A DNA stretch of 15,863 bases, taken from the NCBI GenBank assembly GCA_964513655.1, contig CAZENQ010000069.1:1-15863 (forward strand). Reading direction: 5' to 3'. Of the stretch, positions 1 to 6,837 are shown piece after piece. Source of the DNA: G020350405 sp964513655. Lineage in GTDB: Bacteria; Planctomycetota; Phycisphaerae; Sedimentisphaerales; Anaerobacaceae. Both the position numbers and the translations under genes were made by a program. The stretch's first letter is position 1, and every line of letters starts with the position of its first letter. Below the pieces are notes generated by a model. It had not been told where the DNA came from and searched no databases. It was given only the letters and a program-made list of their open reading frames with translations.

Positions 1-1807
1 CAATAGAAAACCACGAATCGCCGTTATCGTGGCTGTAGGAGATATCTACTGTCCCGGCTGTCTGGTAGCTATACCAGTTAATCTCATGCAAGCTGCCGCC
101 CGCCCAGACATCACCTTCCTGCGGGGTGTTTACAATTACGACACGTTCAAATTCGTCGGCGCCCATATCGACGTCCTGACCTGTGACTCTCGGCTCGCCG
201 TCAATATCGAGAGAGAAACTCTTGGCCGGTGGCAGCGCAGCAGAGCTGCCGGCATCGATACAGGGCGAATCGATGAGAAGGTGATAGTCACCCTCGACCC
301 AGACGGCATTGGGGTCATTGGGCTCAACGGGTGTGCCTGTGTCGTTTGCGTCCGCCCAAAAGCCTCGCATAACAAAGCACGGGTCGTCGTCGATATTGAA
401 GTTGGGGTCACCACCGAATGGAATGTTGGCATCATCGGGATTGTCATCCTGGATACAGTTAAAAGTGGCGTAAGCTATAGCTTCTGCCCCACATCCCCAC
501 AACTGAGCAAGTAGTCCGGTCCCGCTATTGTCGGTGTTGCCCCAGAGGATGCTGTTTGTGATGGTGACGGGATTGCTGTAACAGCCACCATGTATTCCGC
601 CGCCCGACAATCCAGCCCAGTTGTCAGCGATAGTTGTGTTAATCATCTCTGATATACGACCGCCCTCGAGAGTGTGTATGCCTCCGCCGGCCTCAGATGC
701 CGCGTTGCCGCTGACAATGCAGTTCATAAATGACAATGTTAGGTCAAAGTCTGTGTCGAGGATTCCACCGCCGTTATTACCTGCGCGGTTGCCGCATATC
801 CTTGTGTTTTTCATTGTGGCAGATCTTCGGACGGAACCGTCCGCTGCGAAATAAACACCGCCGCCATCGCCGGCGGCTCTGTTCGCGTTTATCGTGCATC
901 CGTTGATTCGAATGTCCGAACCATCCCACCAGATTCCGCCGCCATGGCTTTCGTAAGAGGTGTTATGGCTGATAGTGGAGTTCGTAATCGTCAAGGTTGC
1001 ACGGGACTCCAAGCCCATAATTCCGCCGCCGGCAGGGCTGGAATTGTGGCTTATCACCGAGTCAACAATCTCAATGGTCCTCGATTCACGACATGAAATT
1101 CCACCACCTCCATTGGTAGCCGAATTACCGATGAAAGTGCAGTTGGCAATCGTAAGGTGCGCGGCGTCTCGGTAGTAGTAATCGCTGTCGTTGTGCAAGC
1201 CACCTCCAGATGTAGCTGAATTACCGCTGAAGGTACAGTTTTGGATAATTGGTATGCTGTCCCGGCAGAAGATGGCCCCACCTTCGCGTGCTGCCGAGTT
1301 ATCCGTAAAAGTGCAGTTGGTAATCACAGATTCTGAGCTACTGCAATAGATTCCTCCTCCGATACGCGGGCTGAAACAGTCGCTGATTGTACAGTAGGAG
1401 ATGGTAGGGTTGGAAGCCGAGATCCAGATTCCCGGCCCGCCTCGAGTGATTGTCAAACCAGCAACAATAGCGTTTGCATCCTCATTATTGTGAAAATAGA
1501 AAGCTCGATGGGGATCGGCTTCGCTGGCGTTGCAGTCGATGATTGTGGCAGCAACGATAGACGGAAAATCCGGCGCGACGCTCTGGACTATGATGGATTT
1601 ACCAAGGAAATCGATGTTCCTGTTGCCGTCGCCGGTGTAGGTACCGGGGAAAAGGTATATCACGTCCCCGTCGCAGGCATCGTCGATTGCGGCCTGGATT
1701 GTGGGATAATCACCACTGCCGTCCGGCCATAAGGCCATTATTTCTCCGCGGGCTGCCTGCGATGCGCCCGCTAATAAAACAAGGCATATAAGAACCGTTC
1801 GTCTCAT
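1..1807 (-). CDS. Secreted right-handed parallel beta-helix protein (partial, C-terminus outside window)
   Basis: Open frame of 602 codons that runs off the window without a stop. The start ATG follows an AGGAG ribosome-binding site. The N-terminus is a signal peptide of about 22 residues (MRRTVLICLVLLAGASQA). Residues about 28-55 have the YPTIQAAIDDA and DVIYLFPGTY motifs that open pectate-lyase-like beta-helices. Residues about 120-400 are coils of the type NCTFxxNSAxxGGGI, as in polymorphic outer-membrane/right-handed beta-helix repeats. The helix closes with a GADEF motif at 549-553, typical of planctomycete members. It is followed by the start of an Ig-like domain (DVWAGGSLHEINWYS, then VDISYSHDNGDSW). 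It is probably a cell-surface or exported glycan-binding or glycan-cleaving protein; no catalytic residue can be assigned. It lies 82 nt behind the pseudopilin-like gene and may share its transcript. Confidence 0.88.
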   Translation of the reverse strand, partial: MRRTVLICLVLLAGASQAARGEIMALWPDGSGDYPTIQAAIDDACDGDVIYLFPGTYTGDGNRNIDFLGKSIIVQSVAPDFPSIVAATIIDCNASEADPHRAFYFHNNEDANAIVAGLTITRGGPGIWISASNPTISYCTISDCFSPRIGGGIYCSSSESVITNCTFTDNSAAREGGAIFCRDSIPIIQNCTFSGNSATSGGGLHNDSDYYYRDAAHLTIANCTFIGNSATNGGGGISCRESRTIEIVDSVISHNSSPAGGGIMGLESRATLTITNSTISHNTSYESHGGGIWWDGSDIRINGCTINANRAAGDGGGVYFAADGSVRRSATMKNTRICGNRAGNNGGGILDTDFDLTLSFMNCIVSGNAASEAGGGIHTLEGGRISEMINTTIADNWAGLSGGGIHGGCYSNPVTITNSILWGNTDNSGTGLLAQLWGCGAEAIAYATFNCIQDDNPDDANIPFGGDPNFNIDDDPCFVMRGFWADANDTGTPVEPNDPNAVWVEGDYHLLIDSPCIDAGSSAALPPAKSFSLDIDGEPRVTGQDVDMGADEFERVVIVNTPQEGDVWAGGSLHEINWYSYQTAGTVDISYSHDNGDSWFSI

Positions 1808-1889
1808 TTTTCCGCTCCTTTTTTCGTAATGCCCGGGGGCTTTCTTGTGATTTTACGCAAAATGTTGGTTGACATACTCAGCATCGACC

Positions 1890-2879
1890 TTACCGAACTT
1901 CTTTGTTCACCTCACCGACCAGAAAGGCGTCTCTCTTGCCCTGTGGTGCCTCTTGCCCGGGTTCCATATCCATCACCTGGCAATATGGCGATGGGCCGAC
2001 CTGCCATTCCTCGGGGTACGTCGGTGCATTGGTACTCTCCCAGTTTTTCCAGACGTTATCGTTATTAATGCCGACATTCGGGTATTCAGCAAATAGGACA
2101 TGGCCGTCATTAAACAGGACATTCTGTCCTTCACGCCGGTGGCATGCAGAGTTGCCGGTCTTATCAGGGTCGTAGTAATACGCGTCCGGATGCCATGTTG
2201 GCGCGTCTTCGTTGGGGTCACCTAGACAGTCTTTACCCTCGAGATAAGGCTCGGCGTTTTTGTCTAAGTAAGGGCTTCTGTCTCCACATAGAGGGCTGGC
2301 AGGGTTACTCGCCGGAGTGACGGGAAAGCCAGGTTCGTTCGTAAGAGGGTGATAATAAGGCATATGGTAGGAGTAGGAACAGTACTGGCCCGCAACGAAG
2401 TTGGTTTTCATGTCCTGCTTCTGGCCGAAGTCCCAAACCTGCGTAATATCGTTAACATCCGGAGGGAGAATCCCCGTTTGCACATCAGAGAGTGAAAAGA
2501 CCCTGGTTCCGAGGTCTCCCCTGCAGACAAACTGTTGAGGCGTCATATCGGCATACTTTATAAGCAGATAGAAACTGGAGGTAATGGTTACGTCTGAGCC
2601 CGGTTTGCCGTAATGTCTACCCCGCTGGTCATACCAGTTTCTTAACTCGCCCATGTGGCTCCAACCGCTGTTTGGCCAGCCGGCACGTGGATATTGCTCC
2701 TCGTTGTCGTCGGAGTAGCTGAGCATCGCCTTGCCGATGCCGGACAGATTGCTTCCGCAGACCATCCGATAGGCACGCTGCCTCACTGCGGCCCCGGCAG
2801 GCATCAGTACGCCCATAAACAGAGTTATAACCGCGATTAAGACCAGCAGGTCGACTAATGTAAAACCTTTCCCTTTCAT
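1890..2879 (-). CDS. Pseudopilin-like protein with N-terminal cleavage/methylation motif
   Basis: A 329-residue protein that starts behind a strong AAAGGAGG site. Residues 1-30 are a type IV prepilin/type II secretion leader: MKGKGFTLVDLLVLIAVI and then a hydrophobic helix, cut after Gly5 and N-methylated on Phe6 by family rule. The mature fifth residue is Asp instead of the usual Glu. The middle (about 40-290) holds SNLSGIGKAMLSYSDDNEEQYP and many Tyr, Pro and Asp residues. Near the C-terminus, CHRREGQNVLFNDGHVLFAE matches the H-x9-DG region of the large planctomycete DUF1559-like pseudopilin family, with ten residues between His and Asp. Such proteins are exported and presumed to sit in the periplasm or envelope; their role is unknown. 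The gene has its own promoter about 215 nt upstream. Confidence 0.88.
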   Translation of the reverse strand: MKGKGFTLVDLLVLIAVITLFMGVLMPAGAAVRQRAYRMVCGSNLSGIGKAMLSYSDDNEEQYPRAGWPNSGWSHMGELRNWYDQRGRHYGKPGSDVTITSSFYLLIKYADMTPQQFVCRGDLGTRVFSLSDVQTGILPPDVNDITQVWDFGQKQDMKTNFVAGQYCSYSYHMPYYHPLTNEPGFPVTPASNPASPLCGDRSPYLDKNAEPYLEGKDCLGDPNEDAPTWHPDAYYYDPDKTGNSACHRREGQNVLFNDGHVLFAEYPNVGINNDNVWKNWESTNAPTYPEEWQVGPSPYCQVMDMEPGQEAPQGKRDAFLVGEVNKEVR

Positions 2880-2980
2880 AATTTGCCTCCTTTAGTTCAT
2901 TCGAGATTCCCGATTGCTACGTTCTGCAACTGACGCCTCCGTGCAGTACTATTATCTAAGTGCCCTAAACCGGGCGATTG

Positions 2981-3061
2981 TTACAGTTTTTTTGCTAAAT
3001 TTCGAAGATTTTCTGCCCATCCGCTTATAAGATGCGCAAAAGGGCCTTCCTGTTCCATCAT
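2981..3061 (-). CDS. Possible 26-residue leader peptide in the pseudopilin 5' UTR
   Basis: A short ORF begins ATGATG about 30 nt after the predicted -10 box and ends with TAA 101 nt before the pseudopilin start. It encodes MMEQEGPFAHLISGWAENLR followed by NLAKKL, which could form an amphipathic helix. The upstream sequence AAGCGGAAA is only a weak ribosome-binding site. Support is position (first ATG of the leader) and clean length. It may be a translated leader that affects the downstream gene, or chance. Confidence 0.3.
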   Translation of the reverse strand: MMEQEGPFAHLISGWAENLRNLAKKL

Positions 3062-3093
3062 TTTCCGCTTTTCCAACCGCTAAAGCGGCTAGC

Positions 3094-3122
3094 ATTATAC
3101 ACGATTTGCGCCTGGATTGCAA
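3094..3122 (-). promoter_or_regulatory. Sigma-70-type promoter for the pseudopilin gene
   Basis: On the minus strand TTGCAA (3122-3117) and TATAAT (3099-3094) are separated by exactly 17 bp, with TG immediately before the -10 box. This is a perfect -10 box with a four-of-six -35 box. The expected start of transcription is near 3087, giving a leader of about 207 nt. The leader begins at the palindrome CCGCTTTAGCGG (3088-3077). Confidence 0.75.
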
Positions 3123-3355
3123 GGTTTTTTAGCCGGAAATGACGCTAAGGGCCGATGTTTCGCCCCCTGCTAATTATACCGTGAACGCACCCTCATTTTC
3201 CCCACTAAGGGCGTAAAGCCTGTAAACTCTGCTGATTTCGCATTCGGCCACCCATGTAGAGCAAACCAGCACAAGGTACTCTTAAGATGGACCCGGAATG
3301 ATTCTTACAAACCTCCCTTGAAAGGCAAATCCCAAAACAGCCGGTAAGATTGTTC

Positions 3356-5233
3356 TTATCCGACGATGTTCTCGTTGATAGAAGAGATGTTTAACTTCTT
3401 GATTAAGTACTTTAGACGGCGATGTTCTAATCCCAGACTCTTGGCGGCGGTGGGCTCATCGCCTCGTACAAGGTCCAGGGCCCGCGCAATAATATCGCGC
3501 CTTGTCTTGTTGAGGATAGCCGGCATGTGTTTTGAAGAAGGCTCAGAATCGGAAAATATAATTTCCAAAGCCAATACATCAGGCCGGATTTGACGACCTG
3601 TGCTTAACTCATAGGCCCTTCCCATAGCATGTGCCAGCTCTTCAACATCGCCGGGCCAGTCGTAACCGAAAAGCAGCTCCTCAGCCTCTGAGCTTAGACA
3701 CTTGTATTGTTCTTTATAAAAGTCCGCCTGTTTTGCGAGAAAGTACTCAGCCAGAGGCAGGATGTCTTCCTTCCGCTGAACAAGGGGCGGGCCCTTCAGA
3801 TTGACCTTGTTCATTCGATAGTATAAGTCTGTGCCCCGTTCCTGCAGCCTCCCAGCAGGGGCCTCTAACCCCCCTACAAGCGTGCACACCATCAGACAGT
3901 CACTGTCGTCTTCGTATATCCCTCGATGTATGGTCGCTTGGCCCGTTATCTGTGACAGGACGTCAAACGCAGATTCTATCTTGTCCGGCAGACCTTTCAC
4001 AGTGGTCATCACATCTTTGCCGCCTACAATTATGCACCCGGCCTCTTTCGCTGTAGATAAATCGAATCCGCTCGCGCACAACGTCTTGTGCAGGCTGTCT
4101 TCCACTGCCTCCGATACTGCAAACCGACCGTCAAATTTATCTGCCCTGCTCACGCCCATTGTCACGCATCCCCCTGCCTGCATAATGCTTCGGTAATGGA
4201 AGGGGTCAAACGATGTATACTCGCTGCTTGAAGCGCTGAGCCTGTTAAAAATATCAAACAGACTTACGAAAGTCGTGTTTACATGGTGCCACAATGACTT
4301 GGCCGTCATCCCGCAATTCAGGTTGTTGACCTTGTCGTTGTCCAAAATGATAAGCGGTGAAATCTTCCCTGCCGCGGCCATCTTACCCAGCTCGCAGGCC
4401 ACCCGGTACGAACTCTTAACTACCTGCGCACGGACCTTGCCCAAAGCAGGCAAAGTCATAACCACCCCGACCTTTTTGTTCGGATTCTCCAATCCAATTG
4501 CTCGGGCATATCTCTTGGCTATCTCAATCAACCCGGCAACGCTTCCACTGCCGGTAGCGCCCCCCGCCCCAAAGCAAACCATAATATGCTGAACGTCGGT
4601 GCCAAATACCTGTCTGGCAAGACTCACAATGCCCTGCTTATGTCCCTCAACAGCTTCCTCACATCTCTCCACATCCGTACCGGGGCCCTTTTCCCTTGTG
4701 TACATCAGGAACTTTTGATTCTCAGGAATCTCGACCAAATCCAGCTCCGCACCGGTCGTATCTACAGCTAATACCTTCTCGTAGCCCGAGTCGTACAAAG
4801 TGTTGACCAGTCTTCCTCCGCACTGACCCACCCCTATCCAGCCATAGCGGGTAGAGTGCTCGGCCTCATCTTCAACGCCGCTTGCCTCCTCAACATCTGG
4901 CTCATAGTGCTCTAAAGCCAGCTCCGGCAGTGACCGACCATCGCTCTCATACTCACTTGCCGGTTCAACAAAGCTCTCGTCGCCAAAGGGCGAGCCGCTT
5001 GCTGGCTCAGCAAAGCTCTCGTCGCCAAAGGGCGGGTCGCTTGCTGGTTTACCAAAGCTTTCGTCGCCAAAGGGCCAATCGCTGCCTGAAACTTCACTGA
5101 TTGGCTCTTCAAAGGTTTGGTCCAGCCCCTCTGCCTGCTGGATTGCGTTGATAAATTCCGTGATTTCGGTTATCCCTGCCGGTGTCCCGAGCTCCTCAGC
5201 CTCCTCTTTGCCTCCAACCGGTTTGTCCTCCAT
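3356..5233 (-). CDS. Tubulin/FtsZ-like GTPase fused to sigma-54-activator lid and Fis-type HTH
   Basis: The chosen ATG gives 625 residues and follows AAAGGAAG at good spacing; an in-frame GTG at 5302 would add 23. Residues are numbered from the ATG. 1-125: acidic linker with three 14-residue repeats. About 130-460: tubulin/FtsZ-like domain, with YGWIGVGQCGG (130-140), the GTP signature FGAGGATGSGS (221-231), T6-like LIILDNDKVN, and T7-like SFDPFHY (341-347). 467-557: lid of NtrC-class AAA+ activators (DLYYRMN, GPPLVQRKEDILPLAEYF, YDWPGDVEEL). 579-617: Fis-type HTH (IIARALDLV, AAKSLGLEHRRLKYLIKKL). Walker A, Walker B and GAFTGA of the AAA+ core are absent. The second T7 aspartate is His346 and the sensor-II arginine position of WPGNVREL is Glu. 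What is seen points to a cytoplasmic GTP-binding protein that binds DNA; whether it moves DNA or regulates transcription is unknown. Its upstream neighbour is an unfused paralogue. Confidence 0.9.
   Translation of the reverse strand: MEDKPVGGKEEAEELGTPAGITEITEFINAIQQAEGLDQTFEEPISEVSGSDWPFGDESFGKPASDPPFGDESFAEPASGSPFGDESFVEPASEYESDGRSLPELALEHYEPDVEEASGVEDEAEHSTRYGWIGVGQCGGRLVNTLYDSGYEKVLAVDTTGAELDLVEIPENQKFLMYTREKGPGTDVERCEEAVEGHKQGIVSLARQVFGTDVQHIMVCFGAGGATGSGSVAGLIEIAKRYARAIGLENPNKKVGVVMTLPALGKVRAQVVKSSYRVACELGKMAAAGKISPLIILDNDKVNNLNCGMTAKSLWHHVNTTFVSLFDIFNRLSASSSEYTSFDPFHYRSIMQAGGCVTMGVSRADKFDGRFAVSEAVEDSLHKTLCASGFDLSTAKEAGCIIVGGKDVMTTVKGLPDKIESAFDVLSQITGQATIHRGIYEDDSDCLMVCTLVGGLEAPAGRLQERGTDLYYRMNKVNLKGPPLVQRKEDILPLAEYFLAKQADFYKEQYKCLSSEAEELLFGYDWPGDVEELAHAMGRAYELSTGRQIRPDVLALEIIFSDSEPSSKHMPAILNKTRRDIIARALDLVRGDEPTAAKSLGLEHRRLKYLIKKLNISSINENIVG
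4956..5081 (-). repeat. Three in-frame 42-bp tandem repeats in the tubulin-HTH linker
   Basis: Units are 4956-4997, 4998-5039 and 5040-5081. Each encodes a 14-residue unit of the form S-x-x-P-F-G-D-E-S-F-x-x-P-A, the first being SDWPFGDESFGKPA. The units differ at a few bases, so the array is not a very recent slip. The segment is acidic, probably disordered, and lies N-terminal to the GTPase domain. Confidence 0.93.
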
Positions 5234-5318
5234 TTTACTTCCTTTATATGCTGCTTGCTCTTCGTTAGACTTCCTTCCGGAATCGTCACTATCGCCGAAC
5301 ACCTGCCCGATAAACGAA

Positions 5319-5379
5319 TTTCACCGGCCACACTGCGCCCCCTTTGCCGCTAACCTCAGCAGCAGCGCGACCGGTGAAA
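5319..5379. promoter_or_regulatory. 9-bp perfect inverted repeat upstream of the tubulin-HTH gene
   Basis: TTTCACCGG (5319-5327) and CCGGTGAAA (5371-5379) form a perfect inverted repeat across a 43-bp centre. It lies in the gap between the two tubulin-like genes, about 85 bp before the preferred ATG and 16 bp before the alternative GTG. It could be a paired operator, perhaps for the neighbouring HTH protein, or the base of an RNA stem. No function is shown. Confidence 0.4.
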
Positions 5380-5393
5380 ATATTAAATCGCTC

Positions 5394-5430
5394 GTTGGCG
5401 AAGCCCAAAACTTAATCAACTAACGCCAAC
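5394..5430 (-). terminator. Weak stem-loop at the end of the stand-alone tubulin gene
   Basis: GTTGGCG, within the last codons, pairs with CGCCAAC downstream (7 bp, 23-nt loop) on the minus strand. The following sequence is AT-rich (GATTTAATATTTTC) but lacks a clean U-run directly after the stem. It may be an attenuator or an mRNA 3'-end stem; intrinsic termination is uncertain. Confidence 0.25.
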
Positions 5431-6600
5431 AGCCTCTCGATTCTTAAGCTCTTCCAGCCTCGCGGTAGGACTGCCAAGCCCGCCGATTATCGTGTAAACT
5501 CGCAGCGAGTTCCTGTTGTCCTCATATATCCCGCGATGTATGCTGGCTTGTCCCGTTATCTCTGACAAAACATCAAAAGCATAGTCTATGTTGTCCTGCA
5601 GACCCGGGACATCGGCCATCAGTTTCTTGCCGCCGACAACCACGCAGCCGGCCAGTTTCGCCGTAGTCAAATCGAATCCGCCCGCAAGAAGCGTCTTCTC
5701 AAGGTTCTTTTTCACTGCCTCGGAAAGCGCGAACTTGTCGCCGAATTCACTTACCTTCGTCAGACCCATTATCGCGCATCCGCCCGATTCCAGAATGCTG
5801 TGATAATCCACCGGGTCAAACGATGTATATTGGCTGCTCAGGGCGCTCAGCCGGTTGAAGATATCAAACAACGTTGCGACAGTGTTGTTGATGCTCGGCC
5901 AGAATGACTTCACCGTCATTCCCGGATACATCTTGTTGATTTTGTCATTGTCTACAATAATCAACGGTGATATCTTTCCCTCGGCCGCCATCTTACTCAA
6001 CTCCGAAGCGCTGTTATAAGCATTCTCCGCCACCAAAGGAGAGCTCGCCTCGCCCACGGTCGGCAGCGTCATAACTGCACCCACCTTCTTGTCGGGGTTC
6101 TTCAGTCCGACGTATCGGGCGTATCTTTTGGCTATCTCAATCAGCCCGGCAACACTTCCGCTGCCCGTGCCGCCGCCGGCGCCAAAGCAAACCATGATAT
6201 GGTCAACTTGAGAGCCGAATGTCTGCCTCGCAAGGTGCAGTATGTCCTGCTGATATTGCTGGATGGCTTCTTTTCCCCTTGCCATCTCCTTGCCGGCGCC
6301 CTTTTCACCTATGTCCATTAGGAACTTTTGGTCCTGCGGAATCTCAAGCAAATCCAAATCATGGTGCGTCGTGTTCACTGCCAGAACCTTCTTGTAACCA
6401 AGGTCATAGAAAGACTTCACCAGTCTTCCACCGCACTGACCCGCCCCAATCCAGGCATAACGGGTAGAGCCACGGATTTGATCTTTAACACCGGTCTCCT
6501 CCTCGATGTTAACTTCATATTGCTCCAAATCTAAAGTGGGCAGTACCACCTCGCTGGAACCAGTCTCCTCTTTTCGGTTTTTTCCTGATTTCTTTGCCAT
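5416..6600 (-). CDS. Stand-alone tubulin/FtsZ-like GTPase
   Basis: A 394-residue protein; its ATG follows CCAGGAGAAATAG. Residues 1-46 are a charged linker. The GTPase core starts at YAWIGAGQCGG (48-58), where GQCGG recalls the tubulin GQCGN loop. It continues with VLAVNTT (72-78), GTP signature FGAGGGTGSGS (139-149), T6-like LIIVDNDKIN (213-222), and T7-like SFDPVDY (260-266), in which both catalytic aspartates of the FtsZ NxDxxD pattern are present (Asp262, Asp265). The protein stops soon after the tubulin fold, with no HTH and no FtsZ-style C-terminal conserved peptide seen. It aligns without large gaps with the tubulin part of the next gene and even with part of its linker, so the two arose by duplication. 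It is expected to bind GTP and polymerise in the cytoplasm, perhaps with its fused paralogue. It is too divergent to call FtsZ. Confidence 0.9.
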   Translation of the reverse strand: MAKKSGKNRKEETGSSEVVLPTLDLEQYEVNIEEETGVKDQIRGSTRYAWIGAGQCGGRLVKSFYDLGYKKVLAVNTTHHDLDLLEIPQDQKFLMDIGEKGAGKEMARGKEAIQQYQQDILHLARQTFGSQVDHIMVCFGAGGGTGSGSVAGLIEIAKRYARYVGLKNPDKKVGAVMTLPTVGEASSPLVAENAYNSASELSKMAAEGKISPLIIVDNDKINKMYPGMTVKSFWPSINNTVATLFDIFNRLSALSSQYTSFDPVDYHSILESGGCAIMGLTKVSEFGDKFALSEAVKKNLEKTLLAGGFDLTTAKLAGCVVVGGKKLMADVPGLQDNIDYAFDVLSEITGQASIHRGIYEDNRNSLRVYTIIGGLGSPTARLEELKNREAVGVS

Positions 6601-6837
6601 TTCTATTTCTCCTGGTCTAAATAATTGAATAATTCGTTAATCCTTTTTCCCGGCCGCTAAGCCCCCAAAGACTCTCGCTGACCTTCCGGACAATACCGTT
6701 TCCATCGACCTGCTAACTGGCCTGCATAATCGCTTTTTTCCGCTTTTTTCGACTTTCCCGCAAACAAACCCCCTTACCGCCCATATACTACGACCTGCAC
6801 AACCCACACACGAAGTACCCTCCGCCTTCTGGCGCCC
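6601..6837. other. Gap between the 108-residue ORF and the tubulin gene
   Basis: This 237-nt stretch has the ribosome-binding site of the tubulin-like gene next to 6600 and AT-rich sequence just before it. A 22-codon ATG frame on the minus strand (METVLSGRSARVFGG...) has no good ribosome-binding site. No convincing promoter or terminator was found. Confidence 0.4.

Larger units (their letters stand above)
2880..3355. other. Intergenic region: pseudopilin promoter and long leader
   Basis: This 476-nt gap separates the tubulin-HTH fusion gene from the pseudopilin gene. The part near the pseudopilin holds the promoter and a leader of about 207 nt. On the minus strand the leader has small hairpin candidates: CCGCT/AGCGG at 3088-3077, GCCC-GGTTTA-GGGC just after the short ORF, and CTGCA...TGCAG further down. 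No riboswitch family was recognised. In 3123-3355, the 3' flank of the fusion gene, no gene and no convincing terminator is visible. Confidence 0.5.

Noticed and set aside
29..1732. Plus-strand frames and a minus-strand frame at 136-447 across the beta-helix region
   Set aside because: They are shadows of the long minus-strand beta-helix gene, which has a signal peptide and regular GGGI coils through the whole stretch.
2140..2156. TGGCATGCAGAGTTGCC, like a sigma-54 -24/-12 promoter
   Set aside because: The spacing between the GG and GC elements is one base too long and the site lies within the pseudopilin coding region. It was considered only because of the sigma-54-activator domain nearby.
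5234..5302. In-frame GTG start at 5302 for the tubulin-HTH fusion
   Set aside because: The ATG at 5233 has AAAGGAAG at good distance, while the GTG has only a poor site. The added 23 residues show no domain. It cannot be excluded.
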